This document shows positions 8,816 through 16,909 of a DNA stretch of 64,000 nt, piece by piece. Numbering within the stretch: position 1 is the stretch's first letter; every line of letters starts with the position of its first letter. This DNA comes from Flavobacteriales bacterium (GTDB taxonomy: Bacteria > Bacteroidota > Bacteroidia > Flavobacteriales_C > GCA-002722245), in contig JAHEZL010000012.1 in NCBI GenBank assembly GCA_023251095.1, positions 58,354 through 122,353 on the forward strand. The letters are read 5' to 3'. The notes beneath the pieces are model-generated. The model made no database searches, was not told the origin of the DNA, and saw only the letters and a list, made by a program, of their open reading frames with translations. A program made the translations under genes and the position numbers.

Positions 8816-10717
8816 TTGGAAAATATTAAAACACTTGTTTACGATGATGCGGATGCCGGATCAAAATTCGTAGCCGAGAAAATCCGTAATCTTATTGAGT
8901 CTCGCAATAAGAAAAAAGAAAAAACAGTATTGGGTTTAGCAACAGGAACAACTCCTTTGAAATTGTATGATGAGTTAATCAGAATGCACAAAGAGGACGG
9001 ACTGAGCTTCGCTAACGTAGTGACTTTCAACTTGGATGAATACTATCCGATGCAGCCAAAAGCGATTCAAAGTTACCATCGCTTCATGCACGAGAATTTG
9101 TTCAACCACATCGACATTAAAAAAGAAAACATACATATCCCTGCAGGAGACATTGAACTTTCCGAAGTGGAAAATTTCTGTCAGAAATACGAAGAGGATA
9201 TCGACAAAGCAGGAGGAATTGATATTCAATTGTTAGGAATAGGAAGAACGGGTCACATCGGTTTCAACGAACCGGGATCTGCCGTTCAATCCAAAACAAG
9301 ATTGGTTACCTTAGACAGAATCACCAGAAGAGACGCGGCGTCTGATTTCTTCAGCGAGGAAAACGTGCCGAGAACAGCCATCACTATGGGGGTTGGAAGT
9401 ATTTTTAAAGCACGCACAGTTTATTTAATGGCATGGGGAATTGGTAAAGCTTCTATTTTAGCAAGAACAGTAGAAGGTGAAATCTCTCACCAGGTACCAG
9501 CCACTTATTTGCAAAATCATCCTGATACCACTTTTGTTGTTGATAAAGCTGCATCCGATGAATTGGCAAGAACAAAAACACCTTGGTTGGTTAGCTCTTG
9601 CGATTGGACAGAAGAATTGACTTACAACGCGGTTATTTGGTTGGCTCAGCATTTGAAAAAACCAATTTTGAAACTGACCGATGAGGATTACAATAAATTC
9701 AGCATGGGTGACCTGGTTTCTAAAGCCGGTTCAGCTTATGAAATCAACATCAAGGCTTTCGAAAGAATTAAATATACCATTACTGGATGGCCAGGTGGAA
9801 AACCCGGTACAGAAGGACAAAACCGTCCGGAAAGACCTAGTCCGCAATACAAACGCGCCATCATCTTTTCTCCACATCCCGATGACGACGTAATTTCCAT
9901 GGGTGGAACTTTCATCCGTTTGGTGGATCAGGGACATGAAGTACACGTGGCTTATCAGGTTTCCGGTAATATCGCGGTTCATGATGACGATGTGATTTGC
10001 TACGCTGATTTCATGCAGGAAGCTGCTGAAATCATTGGAATGCCAAAAGATAAAGCAGAAGAGTTTTACAATAAAGTAAAAACCTTATTCAATAAAAAAG
10101 AGATTGGTGCTGATGATGCAGCTTATGTTCGTCAGATGAAAGGAGCCATCAGAAGAATGGAAGCGAAAGCCGGTTGCAGATATTGCGGTATTCCTGATGA
10201 AAATGCACATTTCATGAACTTGCCGTTTTACGAAACAGGTAAAGTGAAAAAGAATGGAATCGGAGAGGAAGACATTAAAATCACGATGGACCTCATTCGT
10301 AAAATTCAACCACATCAAATTTACTTAGCAGGTGACTTAGCGGATCCACACGGAACTCACAAGGTTTGTCTGGACATCATCATTGAATCTGTTAACCGCT
10401 TGAAAAGCGAAAAATTCATGCAGGATTGTTATGTGTGGATGTACAGAGGAGCTTGGCACGAGTGGCCAATCCACGAAATCCACATGGCAGTACCATTGAG
10501 TCCGAATGAAGTAACCCGTAAAAAAATGGCAATCTTCAAACACCAGTCTCAAAAAGATGTTCCTGTTTTCCCTGGTAATGACAGCAGAGAATTCTGGCAA
10601 CGTGCGAAAGAAAGAAACGAGGAAACTGCACATTTGTATGATATCCTTGGATTGCCTGAATACGAAGCGATGGAAGCTTTCAGAAGATGGAATTTCCAGG
10701 CTGGAGAAGTGTTGTAG
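8816..10717 (+). CDS. glucosamine-6-phosphate deaminase-like domain fused to a PIG-L/LmbE deacetylase domain
   Basis: A 633-aa fusion. Residues 1-260 are NagB-like (glucosamine-6-phosphate to fructose-6-phosphate plus ammonia): GLATGTTP (40-47), FNLDEY with Asp74 (71-76) and GHIGFNEP (146-153). Residues about 345-620 are a PIG-L/LmbE N-deacetylase with the zinc motif HPDDD (354-358). Such fusions occur in Bacteroidota. Joining deacetylation and deamination would let one protein perform the NagA and NagB steps on GlcNAc-6-phosphate; that is inference. One oddity: the position of E. coli NagB Asp141 is Thr145 here, while His147 and Glu152 are kept. TTG is the start, because an in-frame stop at 8801 leaves no other start codon that keeps the conserved N-terminus. 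It has its own promoter and terminator, next to the chitinase operon. Confidence 0.85.
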   Translation: MENIKTLVYDDADAGSKFVAEKIRNLIESRNKKKEKTVLGLATGTTPLKLYDELIRMHKEDGLSFANVVTFNLDEYYPMQPKAIQSYHRFMHENLFNHIDIKKENIHIPAGDIELSEVENFCQKYEEDIDKAGGIDIQLLGIGRTGHIGFNEPGSAVQSKTRLVTLDRITRRDAASDFFSEENVPRTAITMGVGSIFKARTVYLMAWGIGKASILARTVEGEISHQVPATYLQNHPDTTFVVDKAASDELARTKTPWLVSSCDWTEELTYNAVIWLAQHLKKPILKLTDEDYNKFSMGDLVSKAGSAYEINIKAFERIKYTITGWPGGKPGTEGQNRPERPSPQYKRAIIFSPHPDDDVISMGGTFIRLVDQGHEVHVAYQVSGNIAVHDDDVICYADFMQEAAEIIGMPKDKAEEFYNKVKTLFNKKEIGADDAAYVRQMKGAIRRMEAKAGCRYCGIPDENAHFMNLPFYETGKVKKNGIGEEDIKITMDLIRKIQPHQIYLAGDLADPHGTHKVCLDIIIESVNRLKSEKFMQDCYVWMYRGAWHEWPIHEIHMAVPLSPNEVTRKKMAIFKHQSQKDVPVFPGNDSREFWQRAKERNEETAHLYDILGLPEYEAMEAFRRWNFQAGEVL

Positions 10718-10735
10718 AGATTTACAATTGATATA

Positions 10736-10771
10736 AAAAAAGCCGTTGCGATTTTTTGCAACGGCTTTTTT
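10736..10771. terminator. bidirectional intrinsic terminator
   Basis: GCCGTTGC (10742-10749) pairs with GCAACGGC (10758-10765), flanked by A6 and T6, so it can serve the fusion gene on the plus strand and msrBA on the minus strand. Confidence 0.8.
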
Positions 10772-10784
10772 GTTGGTGATTTTT

Positions 10785-10885
10785 AGGGCGATAGGTCCTT
10801 CCTTCGTCAGGATGACATTACCGAACCATTCTCCGTAATTCACACTATAGATGGTTATCCTGACGAAGGAAGGACCTATCGCCCT
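10785..10885. repeat. perfect 29-bp inverted repeat with 43-bp spacer
   Basis: The arm 10785-10813 begins AGGGCGATAGGTCC and is exactly complementary to 10857-10885. The element sits between two convergent genes and ends 4 nt from the msrBA stop codon. It looks like an extragenic palindromic repeat; no gene is inside it. Confidence 0.8.
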
Positions 10886-10889
10886 GTAC

Positions 10890-11840
10890 TTAAAACCTCT
10901 TCGTATACTTATGGCAATACGGAGCATGCCCATTGCTATCATAATAATCCTGATGGTATTCTTCAGCCACATAAAAAGTAGTGGCAGGAGTGATTTCTGT
11001 AATCACATTATAACCTTTGGTTTTTAAGGTGGCTACCAGTTCCTCAGCAATTTTCTTTTGCTCATCATTGGTATAAAAAATCCCTGAACGATACTGATTG
11101 CCCAAATCCGGACCCTGTCCGTTGGGCTGTGTAGGATCATGTATTTCCATAAACAGCATGGCTAAATTGCGGTAGTTGGTTTTTGAAGAATCAAAAATCA
11201 CTCTCACGGCTTCCGCATGCCCGGTTCTTCCCGTGCACACTTCCTTGTAGCCCGGATTTTTAACGTGACCTCCTATGTAGCCTGATTCTACTGATATTAC
11301 ACCATCAGCTCTTTGTAAATAATATTCTACTCCCCAGAAACAACCTCCTGCAAAAATAGCGGTGTCGGTTTTTGTAGCATCAATTTTAGGAGTGAAATTC
11401 AGAGAAATAGAATTCACGCAGTGACGGGTGTTTTTATCGGTGAATCCTTCGCCTTTAAAAACATGGCCGAGGTGAGCACCGCAATTGTTGCAGGTGATTT
11501 CCACTCGGTGACCATCCAGATCAGGCGTTTCTTTTACAGCACCGGGAATGGCGTCATCAAAGCTTGGCCATCCGCAACCGCTGTTGAATTTATCGGTAGA
11601 TTCATACAAAGCAGCGTTGCAGCGTTTGCATACATACTGTCCCGAATCCTTTGATAGATAATATTGTCCGGTGAAAGGAGCTTCTGTTCCTTTGTTGATA
11701 ATCACATACTCCTCTTCGCGAGTGAGTTCATTGTATTTTCCGTTGTTGTTGGTTTTCATAGGATTTTGTTTTTGCGCACAACTTTGCAGGATGAGCACGG
11801 TTAATAATGCCAGGATGATGGTTATGCTTTTGCTGTTCAT
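10890..11840 (-). CDS. msrBA: lipoprotein peptide-methionine sulfoxide reductase, MsrB-MsrA fusion
   Basis: Repairs oxidised methionine in exported proteins: MsrB reduces the R and MsrA the S sulfoxide. The order is lipobox LQSC (Cys21), MsrB (about 35-152) with zinc cysteines 71, 74, 117 and 120 and catalytic Cys141 in RHCVNS, then MsrA (about 160-310) with GGCFWG and catalytic Cys167, ending in EEYHQDYYDSNG. Both active sites look intact. The lipidated N-terminus places it in the periplasm or on a membrane, so a redox partner there is required but none is adjacent. It is divergent from the ABC importer gene (91 nt apart) and convergent with the NagB/PIG-L fusion. Confidence 0.93.
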   Translation of the reverse strand: MNSKSITIILALLTVLILQSCAQKQNPMKTNNNGKYNELTREEEYVIINKGTEAPFTGQYYLSKDSGQYVCKRCNAALYESTDKFNSGCGWPSFDDAIPGAVKETPDLDGHRVEITCNNCGAHLGHVFKGEGFTDKNTRHCVNSISLNFTPKIDATKTDTAIFAGGCFWGVEYYLQRADGVISVESGYIGGHVKNPGYKEVCTGRTGHAEAVRVIFDSSKTNYRNLAMLFMEIHDPTQPNGQGPDLGNQYRSGIFYTNDEQKKIAEELVATLKTKGYNVITEITPATTFYVAEEYHQDYYDSNGHAPYCHKYTKRF

Positions 11841-11931
11841 ATCTGTAAAGTTTAAAATTAATACTTGAATTCTTTTACAATTAGTCGACAGTATTTTTAT
11901 TTCCTGACGGAACTTGGATTAAATTAGCCGC

Positions 11932-12954
11932 ATGAAGGCTTTATTTTATTTTATTTTAACAATTGTATTTCTAGGTTCTTGCGCTTCCTCAACTACAGAA
12001 GCTGGTGTTGCAAAGGAATCTCTTTCGAAGTATGCCGTAGGTTTTCACTTGTACGAGCACAATGATTCCATGGAAGTACTTATTGGCGACAAACATTTTG
12101 TTTACGCCAAATCCGTGAAAAATACTTTTGTGATTTCAAGTTCAACCCAATTGACCTTTTTGAAAGAGATGGGTTGTTTTTCTGATATCATCGGACTTTT
12201 TGATGCCAATATTTACAGCGATTCTTTATTGCTCGACGGATTAAAAAAAGGAAAAATCCTTTCTTTTAAAAACGCTGCATCTCCCGATTGGGAAGCGCTT
12301 TCTGCACATAGCAAAAGCATTGTGTTGGGCTACAAACATTTCCCTTTGCATGAAAAAACGGTGGAAAATTTGAATTTAAATGTAGTTCCCATTAATGAAT
12401 ACATGGAAGAGCATCCGCTTGGAAAAGCGGAATGGATAAAGGTAATCGGTGTTTTGTCAGGAAAATATGCTGCGGCTGATTCTATCTTTAAAACGATTGA
12501 AGCAAAATACAATGCCGTAAAATCCACCGCTAAGCAAAACGGAGTAAAAGTAATGGCGGGTGAATATTACGATGGATACTGGTCGGTTCCGGGTTCATCC
12601 AGCTATGTTGCTTTAATGATCAGGGATGCGGGAGGGGAGTATCTGGTGAAAAACATTTCACAATCCACGCTTCAGATGAACAAAGAATCTTTTGCCGAGT
12701 TATTGAAATCGGCTCAATACTGGCGCAAATTAACGCCTATGGATTGGCAGGCGAAGGTGTTGAGCAAAGAAGAAGTGCGCTTGCAGTTTGATGTTTATCC
12801 CACTCAGATGAAAGGCATCTTGTATTGCGATGTGAATAAAACGGCTTACTTTGAAAAGGCTTTATTGCATCCCGATGAGGAATTGCAGGATTTAATTACG
12901 GAATTGAACGGTGGCGAAGGAAAAATTTTTTACAGATTGATAAAAGTTGACTAG
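11932..12954 (+). CDS. ABC transporter substrate-binding lipoprotein, iron-siderophore/cobalamin type
   Basis: A 340-aa class III (helical backbone, BtuF/FecB-like) binding protein. The lipobox LGSC (Cys17) anchors it. Recognisable segments are the first-lobe strand with TQLTFLKEMG (around 75), IIGLFDANIYS, a second lobe with WIKVIGVLSGK and the VPGSSSYVALMIRDAGG strand. The gene overlaps the permease by 8 nt and is the first of three. The substrate (Fe-siderophore, haem or cobalamin) cannot be told from the sequence. A near-consensus -7 element TAAATTAG (11920-11927) lies 4 nt before the ATG. Confidence 0.85.
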   Translation: MKALFYFILTIVFLGSCASSTTEAGVAKESLSKYAVGFHLYEHNDSMEVLIGDKHFVYAKSVKNTFVISSSTQLTFLKEMGCFSDIIGLFDANIYSDSLLLDGLKKGKILSFKNAASPDWEALSAHSKSIVLGYKHFPLHEKTVENLNLNVVPINEYMEEHPLGKAEWIKVIGVLSGKYAAADSIFKTIEAKYNAVKSTAKQNGVKVMAGEYYDGYWSVPGSSSYVALMIRDAGGEYLVKNISQSTLQMNKESFAELLKSAQYWRKLTPMDWQAKVLSKEEVRLQFDVYPTQMKGILYCDVNKTAYFEKALLHPDEELQDLITELNGGEGKIFYRLIKVD

Positions 12955-13963
12955 CATAAAACACATATTGCTCAGGGAGAAAAGAAGATTCCGTTTGTGG
13001 ATGCTGCTTTTGCTTTTGATCATTGTACTTTTTTCAATTTTAGAATTGAGTTTGGGAAGTGCGGGAGTTTCTTTTGTAGAAGTTTTCAATCCGCAGGACG
13101 ACTACTCAAAATTTGTTTTACAGGAAATCAGGATCCCGCGTTTGCTCACCGCTTTATTGATTGGCGGAGCTTTGTCGTTTTCGGGATTAGTACTGCAAAC
13201 TGTTTTCAGAAATCCTTTGGTCGGCCCGTCGGTACTGGGGATTTCATCCGGAGCCAGTTTGGGTGTGGCTTTGGTGACTATGGCCGGAGTTTCTTCTTTC
13301 TCCAATTCAGATGTGCCTAAAGTATTTGCTGCCATTGTGTTTTCAATGGGAGTGCTGCTGTTGTTGTTTTCGGTGGCGGGTCGTTTCAGAGACAATGCTT
13401 CGGTGTTGATTGTTGGAATGCTCATCAGTTATCTGGCAGGTGCTGTTGTGGATATATTGATTTTCATGAGTGATAACGATGCTTTAAAAGAATTTACCTT
13501 ATGGGGAATGGGTTCTTTTTCGCGCATGAATTACGGAGAGATTCTGGTGGTTTCTGTTTTGTTGCTCATCGCTTATGTGATCGTTTACCGCAATCGTCAC
13601 TTAATGAATTTGTATCTTATAGGAGAGCTGGATGAAGTAAATGAAAAAAAGAAAAGGCGTTTGGTGTTTTTACTTATCATCATTGCCGGAGTAACTACTG
13701 CTTTTGTAACGGCGTTTTGCGGACCGATAGCTTTTATTGGCATTGCCATTCCTAATCTGATGCGTTTTGTTTTAAAAATTTCCGACCATAAATATTTGCT
13801 TCCGGGTACTGTTTTATTGGGCGCTGCAGTTGCCGTGATGTGCGATTTACTGTCGGCAATGCCCTGGTCCGACCATTCTTTACCGGTAAATGCCGTGACT
13901 TCCCTTTTTGGGATTCCTATTATAGTATTCATGATTTTTAAATCGCGACACAAAACTTTATGA
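12947..13963 (+). CDS. FecCD-family ABC transporter permease
   Basis: A 338-aa membrane permease of the BtuC/FecCD family for iron-siderophore or cobalamin import. About nine to ten hydrophobic helices are visible; family hallmarks are IRIPRLLTALLIGGALSFSG near 60-80, NPLVGPSVLGISSGAS (about 90-105) and CGPIAFIGIAIPNLMR late in the protein. The start is TTG at 12947, overlapping the stop of the binding-protein gene by 8 nt, which points to translational coupling; no ATG occurs before the first helix. It overlaps the ATPase gene by 4 nt. Confidence 0.9.
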   Translation: MTSIKHILLREKRRFRLWMLLLLLIIVLFSILELSLGSAGVSFVEVFNPQDDYSKFVLQEIRIPRLLTALLIGGALSFSGLVLQTVFRNPLVGPSVLGISSGASLGVALVTMAGVSSFSNSDVPKVFAAIVFSMGVLLLLFSVAGRFRDNASVLIVGMLISYLAGAVVDILIFMSDNDALKEFTLWGMGSFSRMNYGEILVVSVLLLIAYVIVYRNRHLMNLYLIGELDEVNEKKKRRLVFLLIIIAGVTTAFVTAFCGPIAFIGIAIPNLMRFVLKISDHKYLLPGTVLLGAAVAVMCDLLSAMPWSDHSLPVNAVTSLFGIPIIVFMIFKSRHKTL

Positions 13964-14664
13964 GTTTATCAGGGGAAAATATTGTTTTCGGTTATGATGC
14001 GAAACCTTTGGTAAATGCTTTCAGTTTTGAAGTACAGTCCGGTAAAGTTGTAGCAATATTGGGATTGAACGGCAGTGGTAAAACAACTTTTTTTAAAACA
14101 CTGATGGGTGGAATTCCGTTGATTGACGGTACTTTACTGTGGAACGGAAAAGACATTAAAGATTTATCTTTTTCAGAACGGCACCAAATATTTTCATGGC
14201 TTCCGGCACGCAAAGTAATTGAAGAGCGCCTAAAGGTTTTTGAAGTACTTACTTTTTCGGCTCCGGTTAATCTTTTGAAGCAGGAAGAAGATTTGTCGGA
14301 AATGGATGAAGTGATTCGCTTGATGGGAATTGAATCCTTTTTAGAAAAATCGTATCATGAGTTAAGTGAGGGACAAAAAAAGAAGGTGGAAATTGCTGCT
14401 TTGCTCATGAAAAAATCCTCCGTTATTCTATTGGACGAACCTTCCGTTTTTTTAGATATTGCCAATCAGGCTGATCTGGTAAAAGCGATTAAACAATTGA
14501 GTAAAGAAAAAGGAAAAACCATTTTTATAAGTTCTCATAATCTCGATTTTATTAGATCTTGTGCCGATGTGTGTTGGGAGATTTCAGGATCTCAAGTTGT
14601 TGTTAATGATAGCGTTGCTGATATTTTGATGAGTTATTCTGATAACATTAACAGGGATTGTTAA
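13960..14664 (+). CDS. ABC transporter ATP-binding protein, FecE/BtuD type
   Basis: A 234-aa ATPase that powers the importer encoded just upstream. Walker A is LGLNGSGKTTF (about 34-44); the signature is LSEGQKKKVE, with Glu where LSGGQ is usual; Walker B is VILLDEPS; the switch His is in FISSHNLD. The start overlaps the permease stop by 4 nt (ATGA). A GC-rich hairpin (14677-14694) follows but has no clean T tract, so termination here is uncertain. Confidence 0.9.
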   Translation: MSLSGENIVFGYDAKPLVNAFSFEVQSGKVVAILGLNGSGKTTFFKTLMGGIPLIDGTLLWNGKDIKDLSFSERHQIFSWLPARKVIEERLKVFEVLTFSAPVNLLKQEEDLSEMDEVIRLMGIESFLEKSYHELSEGQKKKVEIAALLMKKSSVILLDEPSVFLDIANQADLVKAIKQLSKEKGKTIFISSHNLDFIRSCADVCWEISGSQVVVNDSVADILMSYSDNINRDC

Positions 14665-14732
14665 AAAAAAATGTTTCCTGGTACTGGTGCCGGGATAAAT
14701 AATTTTTTAAATTGCATTAGTAATTTACTAAA

Positions 14733-15104
14733 GTGGTTAAAACAACAACCAGTGCTATAGAGATTGATGATTTTGGAGTTATTCACAATACCTTCAAAAC
14801 CCGTTCGGCTTTTAAAACCGTTTATATACTGGAGCAAGCCAATACCATTCGTCAGATTTTAAATGGAAAAAAAGCTCCTATCATGGTGGATGTTTTAAAA
14901 GTCGACAAAATTAAAATATCCCTTTATTCCAAATTATTTCACAATAACAATTTAGAAAATGCTTCTGCAATAGCCGTTTTAGTAAATTCAGTACTTCAGA
15001 AAAAAATTCTTAATTTTTGGTACCGTGGCAAAAAGCAATCTTGTCCTTTAATGGTGTTCACTTGTAAAATAGAGGCCAACAGTTGGCTCCAGGCTCATGT
15101 TTAA
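14733..15104 (+). CDS. small STAS-like protein, DUF7793-type
   Basis: A 123-aa soluble protein without signal peptide. The pattern IEIDDFGVIHNTF, then ILNGKKAPIMVDV, then ASAIAVLVNSVLQKKILNFW and a final TCKIEANSWL resembles the alpha/beta STAS (SpoIIAA-like) proteins of about 120-130 aa common in Bacteroidota; this is recalled from the family pattern, not searched. Function is unknown, possibly a regulatory partner. GTG at 14733 is the only plausible start: an in-frame stop lies at 14721 and the next methionine is deep inside. The stop overlaps the start of the esterase gene by 8 nt. Confidence 0.55.
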   Translation: MVKTTTSAIEIDDFGVIHNTFKTRSAFKTVYILEQANTIRQILNGKKAPIMVDVLKVDKIKISLYSKLFHNNNLENASAIAVLVNSVLQKKILNFWYRGKKQSCPLMVFTCKIEANSWLQAHV

Positions 15105-15912
15105 TAAAATACTTTTCCAACTTCTTTTTTCTGTTTTACTTGCGTTTAATTGCTTCGCCGCAAAAGTGGAAGAGATTAAAATCAACAGCGTTTATCTGGG
15201 GAAAGAATCGCCGCTCACTATTGTTATTCCTGATGCTTATTCCGTTTCTGATTCATTGCCGGTGATTTTTTTGTTGCATGGTTATAGCGGCGACAATAAC
15301 AATTACGTGAAAAACATCAAGGAATTACTAAGTACCGTTGATGCATTGAAAATTATTGTGGTGTGTGTTAACGGGGAAAATGCTTGGTACATGGACAGTC
15401 CGGTTAAAAAAGAATCCCGCTATGAATCGTACATTATTAAAGAGTTGATTCCCTTTATTTCCGATAAGTATAAAGTATACCGCTCAGGCAATAAAAGAGG
15501 AATTGCCGGGTTAAGCATGGGTGGCTTTGGTGCAGTTTCACTGGGTTTTAAAAACCCTTCGTATTTCGGGTATGTAGGAAGCACCAGTGGAGGAATGGAC
15601 ATCCTTCCTTTCCCTGGAAATTGGGAATTGAATAAGGTGTTAGGTGATCAGAAAGATAACATGCAGCAATGGAAAACTTATTCTCCTTTGTATTTTATAG
15701 ACAACATCGACATGAAAAAAATAAAATTCAAATTGGTTCTGGATTGTGGTAAAGGTGATTTCTTTTTCGAGGCCAACAATCAGTTTGATACGAAACTCAC
15801 AAAGTCGGGATTTGCCCATGAATACCTCATTGCCGAGGGAGTTCACAACTGGGAATACTGGAACAAAACCATTCCTGTGCATTTGAATAAGTTTTGCGAA
15901 GCGGTAAGATAA
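15097..15912 (+). CDS. exported alpha/beta-hydrolase esterase, FrmB/antigen-85 family
   Basis: A 271-aa esterase with a signal peptide ending CFA (about residue 21). The oxyanion loop is LLHGYSGDNNNY, the nucleophile elbow is GLSMGG, the acid is expected in LDCGKGDFFFEAN, and the catalytic His in AEGVHNWEYW. The family covers S-formylglutathione hydrolases, feruloyl and acetyl-xylan esterases; export argues for a carbohydrate or ester substrate in the periplasm rather than formaldehyde detoxification. It overlaps the STAS-like gene by 8 nt and is followed 12 nt later by the CAP-domain gene. Confidence 0.85.
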   Translation: MFNKILFQLLFSVLLAFNCFAAKVEEIKINSVYLGKESPLTIVIPDAYSVSDSLPVIFLLHGYSGDNNNYVKNIKELLSTVDALKIIVVCVNGENAWYMDSPVKKESRYESYIIKELIPFISDKYKVYRSGNKRGIAGLSMGGFGAVSLGFKNPSYFGYVGSTSGGMDILPFPGNWELNKVLGDQKDNMQQWKTYSPLYFIDNIDMKKIKFKLVLDCGKGDFFFEANNQFDTKLTKSGFAHEYLIAEGVHNWEYWNKTIPVHLNKFCEAVR

Positions 15913-15924
15913 GTGTGCTTAACA

Positions 15925-16866
15925 ATGAATAAACTCTGCCTTTTATTTTTGATTTTACTCGCCAACAATTCCTTTGCTCAAAGGGATACCGTGTTTTTGC
16001 ATTATAAAATTCTCAACGATAAAGAAACAAGATTGGCGCAGTACAAAGATTCCGACGCCGATTTAAAATTGAAGCTGCAGCAATTGCTGCTGGTGAATGA
16101 AAGTCGCAAACAACACAAGGCTGCCGAAGTGCAGCTGGATATTTTAGCTTCCCGTGTTGCCAATAAAATGTGCAAAGAGGCAGCCGAAAATAATTTCAAC
16201 GGGCATTTTAATATGGCCGGTGAAAAACCTTACCATCGCTATGCTTTTGCCGGCGGAAAGGATCATGTATCGGAAAATGCTTCGGGCTATTGGACTTCCG
16301 GAGAACTCGCTTCGGATAGCGCTTCTATACTGGGATTGATGAAGGAAATGCATTCTGCCTTCATGGACGAAAAAGCTCCTAACGACGGACATAAAAAAAA
16401 CTGTATAGAGAAAGCGCACAATTACGTGGGACTCGGATTTTACATCAACAATCAGCAGTTTCGCTACTATGAGGAATTCATTGATCGCTACTATATTTTT
16501 GAAAGTGTCCCCGATACGGTGCAAGTAAAACAGGAAATCACTCTAAAAATCAAGCCCGAACAAGGAAAATATTTTTATTGCCTCTTTGCTTTTTATGAAA
16601 AAGGATTGCAGCCAATGACGGTTACAGCGATCAACAGAACAAGTTCTTATGCCGATTATTCCAACACAATGGCGGAGGATTTATGGCCTGCCGATTTAGC
16701 CGAATTCAGAAAGGGCGATGTTTACGAGATAAAATTAAAATTTAAAAAGAAGGGCATTTATTACATTCATATTTGTGAGGACGCAAAGGAATATCGTAAA
16801 GCTCCGCGACGGGCGTCAAGCAATGGAAAATTGCAGGCCAGCGGGATTGTGATTGTGGTGGAGTAA
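15925..16866 (+). CDS. secreted CAP/SCP-domain protein
   Basis: A 313-aa protein with a signal peptide ending SFAQ (about 18). The first half is a CAP (SCP/PR-1) domain: LLLVNESRKQHKAAEVQLD, then KMCKEAAENNFNGHFN with a conserved His, HVSENAS carrying the family's Glu, and a late CIEKAHNYVGLGFY. The C-terminal half (from about 190) is a beta-rich region of unknown type. Bacterial CAP proteins are exported and mostly uncharacterised. The ATG at 15925 is preferred over the GTG at 15913 because it begins directly with the signal peptide. Confidence 0.75.
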   Translation: MNKLCLLFLILLANNSFAQRDTVFLHYKILNDKETRLAQYKDSDADLKLKLQQLLLVNESRKQHKAAEVQLDILASRVANKMCKEAAENNFNGHFNMAGEKPYHRYAFAGGKDHVSENASGYWTSGELASDSASILGLMKEMHSAFMDEKAPNDGHKKNCIEKAHNYVGLGFYINNQQFRYYEEFIDRYYIFESVPDTVQVKQEITLKIKPEQGKYFYCLFAFYEKGLQPMTVTAINRTSSYADYSNTMAEDLWPADLAEFRKGDVYEIKLKFKKKGIYYIHICEDAKEYRKAPRRASSNGKLQASGIVIVVE

Positions 16867-16909
16867 TTCCCCTCTTTTTTTCTTATTTTAGCGACTTCAA
16901 TTTTCAATT

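Noticed and set aside
10337..10972. A 211-codon minus-strand reading frame opposite the NagB/PIG-L fusion
   Set aside because: It is antisense to a strongly conserved domain, crosses the terminator and inverted repeat, and its protein looks like a translation shadow.
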